Positions 8,802-17,939 of a DNA stretch of 64,000 nt are shown piece after piece (the first letter of the stretch is position 1; each line of letters opens with the position of its first letter). The notes beneath the pieces are model-generated. The model had not been told where the DNA came from. It was given only the letters and a program-made list of their open reading frames with translations, and ran no database searches. The translations under genes were made by a program, and so were the position numbers. This DNA is from Promicromonospora sp. MEB111 (GTDB lineage: Bacteria > Actinomycetota > Actinomycetes > Actinomycetales > Cellulomonadaceae): assembly GCF_030209445.1 (NCBI RefSeq), contig NZ_JARVSD010000003.1, forward strand, positions 310,001-374,000. The letters are read 5' to 3'.

Positions 8802-10543
8802 GCACGGGAAAGATCCTGCCGATCGCCGACGCCGCCGAGACCTGGCGGTACACGCGCACGCTGCTCGGCCGGCACCGCAGGCCGCTGATCATCATCACCG
8901 TGGCCAACACCGTCGCCGCGATCGCGGGCCTGGCCGGGCCGTTCGTGCTGGGCAGGCTGGTCGACGCCGTCACCGACGGCACCACCCTCGAGGTGGCACG
9001 CAACCTGGTGCTCGCCGCCGTCGCGGCCGTGGTGCTGCAGTCGCTGATCACCCGGTTCGCGCAGCGTCGCGCCATGGTCTTCGGCGAGACGGTGTTCGCC
9101 GACATGCGCGAGGAGTTCGTCGAGACCGTCACGGCCCTGCCGCTGTCCACGGTCGAGACCGCGGGGACCGGCGACCTCATCGCGCGCACCACCCGCGACG
9201 TCAGCCGCATCCAGAACGCCGTGCGCTTCGGCGTGCCGCGGCTGGTCATCGCCGTGGTGACGCTCGTACTGACGTCGGCGGTCAGCCTCGTGGTCTCGCC
9301 CCTGGTCGCGATCGCGATGTTCGTCGGCGTGCCGGTGCTCGTCGCGGTCGCCCGCTGGTACCTCAAGCGGGCCGCACCGGCCTACCAGCGCGAGTCCGCG
9401 GCGTACGCGCTGCTCGACGGCACCGTCACCGAGTCCGTCGAGGGCGCGCGCACCATCGACGCGCTCAAGATCGGGCGCCGGCGCACCGCGCACGGCGACG
9501 ACGACCTGCGCGAGGCCTTCCAGGCCGAGCGCGGCACGCTCAACCTGCGGACCGTGCTGTTCCCGGGCGTGGACTTCGCGTTCATGGTCGCGCCGCTCGC
9601 GGTGCTCGTGTGGGGCGTCTTCCTGGCCTCCGAGAACGTGGTGACCATCGGCGTGGTGGCCACGATCGTCATGTACACCTACCAGCTCCAGGGGCCGGTC
9701 TGGGAGCTCATCTTCTGGCTGGACGAGATCCAGGTGGCCGCGACGTCCCTGTCCCGCATCATCGGTGTCCGGCTCGTGCCGGCGGACCGCACGGCGGGCG
9801 ACGCCGAGCCCGACGACGAGGAGGTGCGCGGCACCGACGTGCGCTACGCCTACCGCGCGGGTACGGACGTGCTGCACGGCATCGACCTCGACCTGAAGGT
9901 GGGGGAGCGGTTGGCGATCGTGGGTCCGTCCGGCTCGGGCAAGTCGACGCTCGGCCGCATGCTCGCCGGCATCCACCCGCCCACGGGCGGCAGGGTCGAG
10001 GTCGGCGGCGTGCCGCTGGTCGACCTGCCGCTGGAGGACCTGCGCAAGCACGTCGCGCTCGTGACCCAGGAGCACCACGTGTTCGTGGGATCGCTCGCGG
10101 ACAACCTGCGGCTGGCCAAGATCGAGGCCGACGACGCCGAGCTGATGGACGCGCTGCGCGCCGTCGACGCGCACGGCTGGGTGGAGGCGCTGGAGGACGG
10201 CCTCGCTACGGAGGTCGGCTCCGGCGGGTACAAGCTCACCCCGGCGCAGGCGCAGCAGATCGCGCTCGCGCGGCTCGTGCTGCTCGACCCGCACACGCTG
10301 GTGCTCGACGAGGCGACCTCCCTGCTGGACCCGCGTGCCGCCCGGCACCTGGAGCGCTCGCTCAACGCGGTGCTCGACGGGCGCACGGTCGTGGCGATCG
10401 CCCACCGCCTGCACACGGCGCACGACGCCGACCGCGTGGCGGTGCTCGACGGCGGCCGCATCACGGAGATCGGCCCGCACGACGAGCTGGTCGCCGCGGG
10501 CGGCGACTACGCCAAGCTCTGGCACAGCTGGCAGCACGAATAA
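8798..10543 (+). CDS. ABC exporter half, catalytic Walker A/B partner
   Basis: A 581-residue half-transporter, translationally coupled (ATGA) to the preceding gene. The membrane domain (about residues 25-320) contains the coupling region TAGTGDLIARTTRDVSRIQNAV. The NBD has a perfect Walker A (GPSGSGKS, 376-383), a Q-loop (LVTQEHHVF), Walker B LVLDEATSLLD (501-511) and a switch histidine (AIAHRLHTA). Its signature is degenerate: LTPAQ (480-484) in place of LSGGQ. This is the mirror image of the partner's defects, so only the composite site built from this Walker A and the partner's LSGGQ can hydrolyse ATP normally. Heterodimeric exporters of this type export drugs, peptides or lipids; the substrate here cannot be named. 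It ends in a 26-bp hairpin. Confidence 0.92.
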   Translation: MSTGKILPIADAAETWRYTRTLLGRHRRPLIIITVANTVAAIAGLAGPFVLGRLVDAVTDGTTLEVARNLVLAAVAAVVLQSLITRFAQRRAMVFGETVFADMREEFVETVTALPLSTVETAGTGDLIARTTRDVSRIQNAVRFGVPRLVIAVVTLVLTSAVSLVVSPLVAIAMFVGVPVLVAVARWYLKRAAPAYQRESAAYALLDGTVTESVEGARTIDALKIGRRRTAHGDDDLREAFQAERGTLNLRTVLFPGVDFAFMVAPLAVLVWGVFLASENVVTIGVVATIVMYTYQLQGPVWELIFWLDEIQVAATSLSRIIGVRLVPADRTAGDAEPDDEEVRGTDVRYAYRAGTDVLHGIDLDLKVGERLAIVGPSGSGKSTLGRMLAGIHPPTGGRVEVGGVPLVDLPLEDLRKHVALVTQEHHVFVGSLADNLRLAKIEADDAELMDALRAVDAHGWVEALEDGLATEVGSGGYKLTPAQAQQIALARLVLLDPHTLVLDEATSLLDPRAARHLERSLNAVLDGRTVVAIAHRLHTAHDADRVAVLDGGRITEIGPHDELVAAGGDYAKLWHSWQHE

Positions 10544-10550
10544 CCCGTTC

Positions 10551-10613
10551 CGTTGAGTGCTGGATATTCGCCCTTTCCTGGCCGAGAAAAGGGCGAATAT
10601 CCAGCACTCAACG
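10551..10613. terminator. Long perfect hairpin between convergent genes (palindrome 2)
   Basis: Arms 10551-10576 and 10588-10613 (26 bases) are perfectly complementary around an 11-base loop. The structure begins 8 bases after the ABC transporter stop. Its right arm contains the TGA stop of the opposing IclR gene (10608-10610). The outer 14 bases (CGTTGAGTGCTGGA and its complement) recur at 22975-23038 around a different core. Probably a bidirectional terminator and also a member of a dispersed palindrome family. Confidence 0.75.
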
Positions 10614-11423
10614 AGGGCGCCAGCCGAGGGCGGCCGAGATGCGGCCCGCCGCGTCGCGGACGATCGGGGTCAGCGTCTCCAGGCGTTCCGGGGGCATGTA
10701 GGGGCGGGTCGCCGTGACGCTGATCGCGGCGACGATCGCGCCCGACGTGTCACGCACCGGGGCCGCGACGCAGAGGATGCCCGGCTCGTTCTCCTCCAGG
10801 TCGAAGGTGACGCCCCGGCCCGCCGAAGCCTCCATGACCTGCACGAACGCCTCGACGGTGAGCACGTCCCGCGTCAGTCCGCCTGCTGCGCCGACGGGCC
10901 GCTCGGCAAGGAACTGCTCGCTCCAGCGTCCCGGCTCGTCCAGGAGCAGCGCCTTGCCGATCCCGGTCCGGGTCAGCGGCATGCGGTGCCCGATCTGCGA
11001 GCGCATCACCGCCCCGCGCGTGCCGGGGATCTTGTCGAGGTAGAGCACCTGCCCGCGGTCCTCGATGGCGAGGTGGACGGTGTCGTGGACGCGCTCGGCG
11101 AGCGCGCGCAGCACCGGCGCGCCTACCCCGGTCACCGGGTTCTCCTGGAGGGCCTGGTAGCCGAGCTCGATGAGGGCGGGGCCGAGCGCGTAGGCGCCGT
11201 CGTCGTGCTGGCGCAGGTAGCCGGTGGCGAGGAGGAGCTGGAGCAGGCGGTGGGTGGTGCTGCGCCCCACCCCGGTCTCCGCCGAGATGTCCCGCAGGCG
11301 CGTGCGGCCGCGGGCGACGGCGTTCACGACGGCGATGCCCCGCGCGAGGGTCTGCGTTCCCGGCGGGGCGTCGGCGGACTCGTCCCGGACGCGCGGCACG
11401 GGGGAGTCGGACGGAGCGGTCAT
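10608..11423 (-). CDS. IclR family transcriptional regulator, probable galactonate repressor
   Basis: A 271-residue IclR-type regulator. An N-terminal winged helix-turn-helix (about residues 25-85: LRDISAETGVGRSTTHRLLQLLLATGYL) is followed by the IclR effector domain (LGPALIELGYQALQENPVTGVG through GIGKALLLDEPG and the C-terminal GAIVAAISVTATRP). It is divergent from dgoK-dgoA-dgoD, and a 10-bp perfect inverted repeat lies in the shared promoter region, so it most likely controls that operon in response to a galactonate-pathway intermediate such as KDGal or galactonate. That ligand is inferred from gene context. Its last codons and stop lie inside palindrome 2. Confidence 0.88.
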   Translation of the reverse strand: MTAPSDSPVPRVRDESADAPPGTQTLARGIAVVNAVARGRTRLRDISAETGVGRSTTHRLLQLLLATGYLRQHDDGAYALGPALIELGYQALQENPVTGVGAPVLRALAERVHDTVHLAIEDRGQVLYLDKIPGTRGAVMRSQIGHRMPLTRTGIGKALLLDEPGRWSEQFLAERPVGAAGGLTRDVLTVEAFVQVMEASAGRGVTFDLEENEPGILCVAAPVRDTSGAIVAAISVTATRPYMPPERLETLTPIVRDAAGRISAALGWRPR

Positions 11424-11453
11424 CGCGCCACGCTATCCCGAGCAGCCAGGGAA

Positions 11454-11488
11454 TCCCGATAATAGGGATGAGGTTCGGATTATCGGGA
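11454..11488. promoter_or_regulatory. Inverted-repeat operator between iclR-type gene and dgoK
   Basis: TCCCGATAAT (11454-11463) and ATTATCGGGA (11479-11488) form a perfect 10-bp inverted repeat with a 15-base spacer. It lies 31 bases from the IclR gene start and 21 bases from the dgoK start. AT-rich arms in this GC-rich context, central between divergent genes, are what an IclR operator should look like; overlap with both promoters would allow autoregulation. Confidence 0.75.
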
Positions 11489-11509
11489 CCCGGGTCTACC
11501 GTCCAGGAC

Positions 11510-12604
11510 ATGGCTGACGACGCACCGAGGCGCGACGCCGCGCTGGTGGCCCTCGACTGGGGCACGACGACGTTCCGGGCCTGGCTCCTGGACGCCACGG
11601 GTGCGGTCGTGGACGGCGTCCGGACGGCGGACGGCGCGCTCTCGCTGTCGGAGCGGACCGACTCGGCCCGGGCGCGGGCCGCCGCCTTCGAGGCGACGTT
11701 CTCCCGGCTGTGCCGGCCCTGGCTCGACGAGCACCCCGGCATCCCCGTGCTGTGCTCCGGGATGGCGGGGTCGAACCTCGGCTGGGCCGACGCCGGGTAC
11801 CTGGACGTGCCGGCGGAGCTCGGCGGCCTCGCCTACCGGCTGACGGTGGTGCCGGCGGGCGACTCCGTGGTCCACCTCGTCCCGGGGCTGCGGGCCGCGG
11901 GGCCCCTCCCGGACGTCATGCGGGGCGAGGAGGTGCAGCTTGTCGGCGCGCTGGCCACGACCATTCCCGAGCGCGCGCCCGCCCCGGAGCGCGCGCCCGC
12001 TCCCGAGCACCCGGCCGCTCCCGAGCACCCGGCCGCCCCCGACCGCCGGCAGACCGTCGTGCTGCCCGGCACGCACTCCAAGTGGGTGCGCCTCGACGGC
12101 GGCTGCGTCGCGGGCTTCACCACCGCCATGACCGGAGAGCTCTACGGCCTCCTGCTGCGGGACAGCATCCTCGGTCGGCTCGCGGAGGGGGAGCCCGGCA
12201 CGGAGGCCTCGGACGCCTTCACCTGGGGTCTCGAGGCGGAGGCCGAGCACGGCGACGAGCGCGGCCTTCCGGCGCTGCTGTTCACGGCGCGCACTCTCGT
12301 GCTGGCGGGTCGCCTCGCCGGCCCGGAGGTGGCCGACTACCTGTCCGGGCTGCTGATCGGCGCCGAGGTGCGGCACGCGCTGCGCGCCGAGCCGGCCGAC
12401 GCCGTCGTCCTGTGCGGGTCGCCGTCCACCACGCACCGCTACCGCCTCGCCCTGGAGCGGTCCGGCGTCACTGTGCGCTCCGTCGGCGAGGACGTCACCG
12501 CCCGCGGCCTGTGGCGCGTCGCCCTCGACGCGGGCCTGGCCTCGCTCGACCCCGCCTCGCTCGACCCCACCTCGCTCGACCCCGCCGAGGAGCAGCACGC
12601 ATGA
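11510..12604 (+). CDS. dgoK: 2-dehydro-3-deoxygalactonokinase
   Basis: Phosphorylates 2-keto-3-deoxygalactonate (KDGal) to KDPGal in the De Ley-Doudoroff route. The 364-residue protein shows the DgoK family start VALDWGTTTFRAWLLD (phosphate-1 motif of the ASKHA fold), the conserved CSGMAGSNLGWADAGYLDVPA, the substrate segment VLPGTHSKWVRLDGG and FTTAMTGELYGLL. Two simple-sequence insertions are odd: an APERAPAPEHPAAPEHPAAP stretch around residues 154-178 and a C-terminal (D)PASL-type repeat encoded by three 15-base units (12539-12583). Both look like recent slippage expansions on the enzyme surface. First gene of the operon, overlapping dgoA by ATGA. Confidence 0.9.
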   Translation: MADDAPRRDAALVALDWGTTTFRAWLLDATGAVVDGVRTADGALSLSERTDSARARAAAFEATFSRLCRPWLDEHPGIPVLCSGMAGSNLGWADAGYLDVPAELGGLAYRLTVVPAGDSVVHLVPGLRAAGPLPDVMRGEEVQLVGALATTIPERAPAPERAPAPEHPAAPEHPAAPDRRQTVVLPGTHSKWVRLDGGCVAGFTTAMTGELYGLLLRDSILGRLAEGEPGTEASDAFTWGLEAEAEHGDERGLPALLFTARTLVLAGRLAGPEVADYLSGLLIGAEVRHALRAEPADAVVLCGSPSTTHRYRLALERSGVTVRSVGEDVTARGLWRVALDAGLASLDPASLDPTSLDPAEEQHA

Positions 12605-13218
12605 ACGCCCGGTCCACCGGCCTGATCGCCATCCTGCGCGGCGTGACGCCCGACGACGCCGTCGCCGTCGCGGAGGCGGTCCTCGCGGCGGGCTTCGACG
12701 CCGTCGAGGTACCGCTGAACTCCCCGGACCCGCTGGAGTCCGTCCGCCGGATCCGCGCGGCGGGCCCTGCCGACCGGCGCGTCGGGGCGGGCACCGTGCT
12801 CAGCCCGGACGACGTGCGCCGGGCGGCCGACGCCGGGGCCTCGCTCATCGTCTCGCCGAACACCCGGCCCGACGTGATCGCCGAGACCGTGCGGCTCGGG
12901 CTGGAGAGCTACCCCGGGGCGGCGACGCCGACGGAGGCCTTCGCCGCGCTCGACGCGGGCGCCCGGGCGATCAAGCTCTTCCCCGGCTCGGCGGTCGGCA
13001 CGGACGGCATGCGGGCCTGGGCCAGCGTGCTGCCGAGCGGCACGGCGCTGGTCCCGGTCGGCGGCGTCGACGCCGGCAACCTTGCCGACTGGGCGCGGGC
13101 CGGGGCGTCCGGCGCCGGCGTCGGTACCTCGCTGTACCGCCCGGGCGACACCCCGGAGACGGTCGCGGCGCGGGCCGCCGAGCTCGTCCGGATCTGGCAC
13201 CAGAACTGCAACGACTGA
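12601..13218 (+). CDS. dgoA: 2-dehydro-3-deoxy-6-phosphogalactonate aldolase
   Basis: Class I aldolase that splits KDPGal to pyruvate and glyceraldehyde 3-phosphate. The 205-residue protein is of typical KDPG/KDPGal aldolase length. It shows the N-terminal [14 protein letters not shown], the [16 protein letters not shown] segment (LNSP favours KDPGal over KDPG aldolase), [11 protein letters not shown], and the Schiff-base lysine in [11 protein letters not shown]. The start ATG overlaps the dgoK stop (ATGA), so the two are translationally coupled. Confidence 0.92.
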   Translation: MNARSTGLIAILRGVTPDDAVAVAEAVLAAGFDAVEVPLNSPDPLESVRRIRAAGPADRRVGAGTVLSPDDVRRAADAGASLIVSPNTRPDVIAETVRLGLESYPGAATPTEAFAALDAGARAIKLFPGSAVGTDGMRAWASVLPSGTALVPVGGVDAGNLADWARAGASGAGVGTSLYRPGDTPETVAARAAELVRIWHQNCND

Positions 13219-13228
13219 GAGGCATGCC

Positions 13229-14377
13229 GTGAAGATCACGTCGATGACGACATTCGTCCTGCCGCCGCGGTGGCTCTTCCTCAAGATCGAGACCGACGAG
13301 GGCGTCGTCGGCTGGGGCGAGCCGGTCCTGGAGGGCCGCGCGGCCAGCGTCGCAGCCGCCGTCGAGGAGCTGTCCGACTACCTGATCGGCAAGGACCCCC
13401 GCCGGATCGAGGAGCACTGGACAGTGCTCTACCGCTCCGGCTTCTACCGCGGCGGGGGCATCCACATGAGCGCCCTGGCCGGCATCGACCAGGCGCTGTG
13501 GGACATCAAGGGCAAGGCGCTCGGCGTGCCCGTGCACGACCTGCTCGGCGGCCGGCTGCGCGACCGGATCAAGGTCTACTCGTGGATCGGCGGCGACCGG
13601 CCCGCCGAGACCGCGGCCCAGGCCAGGGAGGCCGTCGAACGCGGCTTCTCGGCGGTCAAGATGAACGGTCCCGAGGAGCTGCAATACGTCGACTCCCGCG
13701 ACAAGGTCGAGCGGGTGGTCGCCAACGTGGCGGCGGTGCGCGACGCCGTCGGGCCGAACATCGGGATCGGCGTCGACTTCCACGGGCGCGTGCACCGCCC
13801 GATGGCGCGCGTGCTGCTCGACGCCCTGGCGCCCTACCACCTGATGTTCGTCGAGGAGCCGGTGCTCTCCGAGCACGTCGACGGCATCGCCGACGTGCTG
13901 CGGAACTCGACCACGCCCATCGCGCTCGGGGAGCGGCTGTACTCCCGGTGGGACTTCAAGAACGTCATCACCACGGGCGTCGTCGACATCATCCAGCCCG
14001 ACCTGTCCCACGCCGGCGGCATCACCGAGGTGCGCAAGATCGCGGCGATGGCCGAGGCCTACGACATCGCCGTGGCGCCGCACTGCCCGCTCGGCCCGAT
14101 CGCGCTGGCCGCCTGCCTGCAGCTCGACGCCGTCGCGTACAACGCGGTGATCCAGGAGCAGAGCCTGGGCATCCACTACAACAAGGCGAACGACCTGCTG
14201 GACTACATCGTCGACCCCGGCGTCTTCGCCTACGAGGACGGCTCCGTCGCCATCCCGCAGGGGCCGGGCCTGGGCATCGAGGTGAACGAGGACTACGTCC
14301 GGGAGCGCGCCGCGGAGGGGCACCGGTGGCGCAACCCGGTCTGGCGGCACGAGGACGGCTCGTTCGCGGAGTGGTGA
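13229..14377 (+). CDS. dgoD: D-galactonate dehydratase
   Basis: Enolase-superfamily enzyme that dehydrates D-galactonate to 2-keto-3-deoxygalactonate. From the GTG at 13229 it has 382 residues, the same length as Escherichia coli DgoD, and opens [25 protein letters not shown]. Family marks are [27 protein letters not shown], the metal-binding DFHGRVHRP and VEEP segments, and the C-terminal catalytic-histidine region [16 protein letters not shown]. Last gene of the dgoK-dgoA-dgoD operon, 10 bases after dgoA. The operon covers all three enzymes from galactonate to pyruvate plus G3P but no transporter gene accompanies it. Confidence 0.93.
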   Translation: MKITSMTTFVLPPRWLFLKIETDEGVVGWGEPVLEGRAASVAAAVEELSDYLIGKDPRRIEEHWTVLYRSGFYRGGGIHMSALAGIDQALWDIKGKALGVPVHDLLGGRLRDRIKVYSWIGGDRPAETAAQAREAVERGFSAVKMNGPEELQYVDSRDKVERVVANVAAVRDAVGPNIGIGVDFHGRVHRPMARVLLDALAPYHLMFVEEPVLSEHVDGIADVLRNSTTPIALGERLYSRWDFKNVITTGVVDIIQPDLSHAGGITEVRKIAAMAEAYDIAVAPHCPLGPIALAACLQLDAVAYNAVIQEQSLGIHYNKANDLLDYIVDPGVFAYEDGSVAIPQGPGLGIEVNEDYVRERAAEGHRWRNPVWRHEDGSFAEW

Positions 14378-14430
14378 GCCCAACTCCGCCGTGGGGCGCC
14401 GGGCCGCCGTCGGGCACATAGACTTGCCGG

Positions 14431-16023
14431 GTGTCGTCCACTGCCCCTGAGAACCAGCCGCAGACCCCCCGCCCGGTCATCGTCGTCGACTTCGGCGCGC
14501 AGTACGCCCAGCTGATCGCGCGCCGCGTGCGCGAGGCCAAGGTGTACTCGGAGATCGTGCCGCACACGTTCACGGTCGAGCAGATGCTCGCCAAGGACCC
14601 CGCGGCCATCATCCTGTCCGGCGGCCCCTCGTCCGTGTACGCGGCCGGCGCCCCGTTCGTGGACCCCAAGCTCTTCGAGGCCGGCGTGCCCGTCATGGGC
14701 ATCTGCTACGGCTTCCAGGCCATGGCGCAGGCGCTTGGCGGCGAGGTCGCGCAGACCGGGCTGAGCGAGTTCGGCGGCACGGAGGTCGAGGTGTGCGCCT
14801 CGGGCGTGCTGCTCGCCGACACCCCCGAGCACCAGACCGCCTGGATGAGCCACGGCGACGCCGTGCACCGCGCGCCGGTCGGCTTCGAGGTGCTCGCGAC
14901 GTCGGACGGCTCGCCCGTCGCCGCCTTCGAGGACACCCGCCGCCGCCTGTTCGGCGTGCAGTGGCACCCCGAGGTGCGGCACTCGGCGCACGGCCAGACG
15001 GTGCTGGAGCACTTCCTGTACGAGGGCGCCGGGCTCAAGCCCGACTGGACCCCCGGCAACGTCATCGCCGACCAGGTCGCGGCCATCAAGGCCCAGATCG
15101 GCGACGCCCGCGTCATCTGCGCGCTGTCCGGCGGGGTCGACTCCGCCGTAGCCGCCGCACTCGTGCAGCAGGCCGTGGGCGACCAGCTCACCTGCGTGCA
15201 CGTCGACCACGGCCTCATGCGGGCCGGCGAGGTCGAGCAGATCGAGACCGACTTCGTCGCCTCGACCGGTGTCCGCCTGATCGTCCGCGACGAGAAGGAG
15301 CGCTTCCTGACGGCGCTCGCCGGCGTCAGCGACCCGGAGACCAAGCGCAAGATCATCGGCCGCGAGTTCATCCGCGTGTTCGAGGACGCGCAGCGGGACA
15401 TCGTCGCCGAGGCCGGCGCGCACGGCGAGGAGGTCAAGTTCCTGGTGCAGGGCACCCTGTACCCGGACGTCGTGGAGTCCGGCGGCGGCGAGGGCGCGGC
15501 CAACATCAAGAGCCACCACAACGTGGGCGGCCTGCCCGACGACCTGGACTTCGAGCTGGTCGAGCCCCTGCGCACCCTGTTCAAGGACGAGGTCCGCGCG
15601 GTGGGTCGCGAGCTCGGCGTGCCCGAGGAGATCGTCTCGCGTCAGCCGTTCCCCGGCCCGGGCCTGGGCATCCGGATCGTCGGCGAGATCACGGCGGAGC
15701 GCCTGGAGATCCTGCGCCGCGCCGACGCGATCGCCCGCGAGGAGCTGACCAGGGCCGGCCTCGACAACGAGATCTGGCAGTGCCCCGTGGTGCTGCTCGC
15801 CGACGTCCGCTCGGTGGGCGTCCAGGGCGACGGCCGCACCTACGGCCACCCGATCGTGCTGCGCCCGGTCTCGTCCGAGGACGCGATGACGGCGGACTGG
15901 ACCCGGCTGCCCTACGACGTGCTGTCGACCATCTCGACGCGCATCACCAACGAGGTGCGTGAGGTCAACCGCGTGGTGCTCGACGTGACGAGCAAGCCGC
16001 CGGGCACCATCGAGTGGGAGTGA
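14431..16023 (+). CDS. guaA: GMP synthase (glutamine-hydrolysing)
   Basis: Aminates XMP to GMP using glutamine and ATP. The 530-residue protein has the class I glutamine amidotransferase domain first ([17 protein letters not shown], nucleophile Cys92 in [10 protein letters not shown], His179 in QWHPEV). The ATP pyrophosphatase domain follows (P-loop [15 protein letters not shown], around residue 231) and then the GMPS C-terminal dimerisation domain ending KPPGTIEWE. All key residues are present. GTG start. It stands alone, 54 bases after dgoD and followed by a GC-rich hairpin, so it is probably a separate transcription unit. Confidence 0.97.
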   Translation: MSSTAPENQPQTPRPVIVVDFGAQYAQLIARRVREAKVYSEIVPHTFTVEQMLAKDPAAIILSGGPSSVYAAGAPFVDPKLFEAGVPVMGICYGFQAMAQALGGEVAQTGLSEFGGTEVEVCASGVLLADTPEHQTAWMSHGDAVHRAPVGFEVLATSDGSPVAAFEDTRRRLFGVQWHPEVRHSAHGQTVLEHFLYEGAGLKPDWTPGNVIADQVAAIKAQIGDARVICALSGGVDSAVAAALVQQAVGDQLTCVHVDHGLMRAGEVEQIETDFVASTGVRLIVRDEKERFLTALAGVSDPETKRKIIGREFIRVFEDAQRDIVAEAGAHGEEVKFLVQGTLYPDVVESGGGEGAANIKSHHNVGGLPDDLDFELVEPLRTLFKDEVRAVGRELGVPEEIVSRQPFPGPGLGIRIVGEITAERLEILRRADAIAREELTRAGLDNEIWQCPVVLLADVRSVGVQGDGRTYGHPIVLRPVSSEDAMTADWTRLPYDVLSTISTRITNEVREVNRVVLDVTSKPPGTIEWE

Positions 16024-16030
16024 CGTCCTG

Positions 16031-16061
16031 CGGCCCCGCCCCGGTCACCGGGGCGGGGCCG
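16031..16061. terminator. GC-rich hairpin after guaA
   Basis: A perfect 14-bp stem (16031-16044 with 16048-16061) with a TCA loop, beginning 8 bases after the guaA stop and 7 bases before the stop of the opposing prepilin peptidase gene. No T-run follows. Serves convergent genes on both strands. Confidence 0.75.
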
Positions 16062-16068
16062 TGGTCTG

Positions 16069-16695
16069 TCACCAGGCGGTGAGGCGGGCCCAGGTCAGGC
16101 CGATCGCCGTGCCGAGCAGCAGGTAGGGGCCGAACGCGATGCCCGACTTCCAGCCCGCGCGCCGGCCCAGCAGCAGCACGATCGCGACCACGCCGGCCAC
16201 CAGGTGCGCGGCGAAGACGCCGACCAGGAGCGTGCCCCACGAGTGCCACGTCAGGAACGCGCCCAGGCTCAGCGAGAGCTTGACGTCGCCGTACCCGATC
16301 CCGCCGCGCGGGGACACCAGGTACAGCACCTGGTAGAGCGCGAAGAACGCGATCCCGCCCAGCGCCGCGCGGCCGAGGTCGCCCCACGACCCGGTGCCGA
16401 GGGCGGCCACCGCGAGCAGTACCGCCGTCGCCCAGGTCAGCGGAAACACCAGCGCGTCGGGCAGCCGGTGGGTGTGCGCGTCGATCACGCCGAGCGCCGC
16501 GCCGACGACCGCGAGCACCAGGTAGGCGGGCGTGAGCCAGCCCGGCCCGCTCGCCCAGACGGCCCACACCGCGGCGATCAGGGCGACGACGCCGCTGCTC
16601 CGCGCCCAGGGCGCCACCTCGGTCCGCGCGCGCCGGTAGTGCCGGACGGCGAAGTGTTCCACCGGGCTCGTCGGGGCCGGTTCGGAGGGGCTCAC
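16069..16695 (-). CDS. Prepilin peptidase (A24 family)
   Basis: Aspartyl membrane protease that processes type IV pilin or Flp/Tad pilin precursors. The 208-residue protein shows the two catalytic aspartate motifs: GVIDAHTHRLPD (first Asp, just after a membrane segment) and GIGYGDVKLSLSLG (second Asp, GxGD type). Six or so hydrophobic segments surround them. It lacks the N-terminal Cys-rich methylase domain of PilD, so it is the short, CpaA/TadV-like or actinobacterial form. GTG start at 16695. No pilus genes are in the window; the adjacent GT4 gene ends nine bases upstream on the same strand. Confidence 0.88.
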   Translation of the reverse strand: MSPSEPAPTSPVEHFAVRHYRRARTEVAPWARSSGVVALIAAVWAVWASGPGWLTPAYLVLAVVGAALGVIDAHTHRLPDALVFPLTWATAVLLAVAALGTGSWGDLGRAALGGIAFFALYQVLYLVSPRGGIGYGDVKLSLSLGAFLTWHSWGTLLVGVFAAHLVAGVVAIVLLLGRRAGWKSGIAFGPYLLLGTAIGLTWARLTAW

Positions 16696-16704
16696 CCCGG
16701 GAGG

Positions 16705-17868
16705 CTATCGGCGCGCCAGCGTCGCCGCCTCCGCGTAGACCCGGTCCGTCGTGGCCAGGACGTCAGGCCAGCCCACGCCCGCCGGCGGGGTCGCGGCGGC
16801 GGCGAGCAGCCCGTCGAGCAGGCCGGGCTCTGCCGCGAGCCGCACGAGCGCGGCGGTCAGCGCCACGTCGTCGGGCACCAGGAGGCCGGTGACGCCGTCG
16901 ACCACGCGCTCGGCCAGGCCCGACCGGGAGTGGGCGATCACGGTCAGCCCCGCGGCCTGTCCCTCCAGCGCGGCGATCCCGAAGGCCTCGTCGGAGGAGG
17001 GCGCGGCGTACACGTCGGCGCGCGCGTACAGGCGCTTCAGCTCGGTGGCGGTGAGGCGTCCGGGCAGGGAGACGACGTCGCGCAGGCCGTGCTCCGCGAC
17101 GAACTTCCGGGCGGCGCCGCGTTCCGGGCCGTCGCCGGCGAGCGTCACGAACAGCGCGCCCTCCGGGAGCCGGCCCACGGCGTCGGCGATCGCGGCGAGC
17201 AGCGGCAGCATGCGCTTGCGGGGCGCGAACCGCGCGGCCGACACCACGTGCACGGCCGCGCCCTCGGGCCGGTTCGCGCGTTCGGTGCGCGGCACCCGCC
17301 AGGCGTCCAGGTCGAGGCCGTTGGGCAGGATCACGACGTCGGCCCCGGTGCGCAGCAGCCGGCGCAGGGGTTCCGCCGTCATCCCGCTGACCGCCGACCA
17401 GCGCACGGGCCAGCGGGACCAGCCCGCCGCGGCGTCGGCGGCGGCGAAGAGACGCGACGCGTTGCCCCACACGCTGTGCACGGTCAGCACCGCGGGCAGC
17501 CCCAGCCGGGTCACGGGCCGCAGCGCTGCCTGCGCGGTGGGGGCGAGCACCCCCATGTGCAGGTGCACGACGTCGGGTCGCTCGCCCCGGGCGACCGCCG
17601 CCCGCAGGCGGGTGGTCACGTGCGCGGTGGAGCGCGGGTGGATCGGCCACCCGCCCGGGATGCGCGCCGCGATCCGGTGCACGACGACGCCGTCCTCGAC
17701 GGCGGTGCTCACGCCGTGCGCGCCGGGCACCGCGGGGGTGGTCGTGATGACCTCGACGTCGTGCCCCGCCGCGACCTGCTGCGCGGCCAGGCGGCTCACC
17801 TGGGACTCGATCCCGCCCAGCAGCGGAAGGTACGTGTCGGACACGTGGGTGATGCGCACGCCCGCCAT
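16705..17868 (-). CDS. Glycosyltransferase family 4
   Basis: A GT-B fold retaining glycosyltransferase of 387 residues. The N-terminal domain opens VRITHVSDTYLPLLGGIESQV (acceptor side); the C-terminal domain holds HVVSAARFAPRKRMLPLL and the nucleotide-sugar motif APSSDEAFGIAALEGQAAGL (E-x7-E). I chose the ATG at 17868 with the MAGVRITHVSDT start; an upstream GTG at 17901 is also open. It is immediately upstream of the prepilin peptidase gene. Acceptor and sugar are unknown; actinobacterial relatives include PimB-like mannosyltransferases, but this assignment cannot be made from sequence by eye. Confidence 0.85.
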   Translation of the reverse strand: MAGVRITHVSDTYLPLLGGIESQVSRLAAQQVAAGHDVEVITTTPAVPGAHGVSTAVEDGVVVHRIAARIPGGWPIHPRSTAHVTTRLRAAVARGERPDVVHLHMGVLAPTAQAALRPVTRLGLPAVLTVHSVWGNASRLFAAADAAAGWSRWPVRWSAVSGMTAEPLRRLLRTGADVVILPNGLDLDAWRVPRTERANRPEGAAVHVVSAARFAPRKRMLPLLAAIADAVGRLPEGALFVTLAGDGPERGAARKFVAEHGLRDVVSLPGRLTATELKRLYARADVYAAPSSDEAFGIAALEGQAAGLTVIAHSRSGLAERVVDGVTGLLVPDDVALTAALVRLAAEPGLLDGLLAAAATPPAGVGWPDVLATTDRVYAEAATLARR

Positions 17869-17939
17869 CCTCGCACCGGCGGGCCTCCTACCTGGTGCCA
17901 CGCCGCGCGCGGCGCGTGGTCCGTACTTAGCGTTGCAGG

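Noticed and set aside
6923-10543. A single 1206-codon frame that could be read as one fused ABC transporter.
   Set aside because: Its first half is the wrong frame of the upstream ABC gene (Arg/His/Pro-rich). The real arrangement is two genes with an ATGA overlap.
11969-12045. GC-rich simple repeat in dgoK considered as a frameshift or assembly artefact.
   Set aside because: The frame stays open, catalytic motifs on both sides are intact and the units encode in-frame Pro/Ala peptides.
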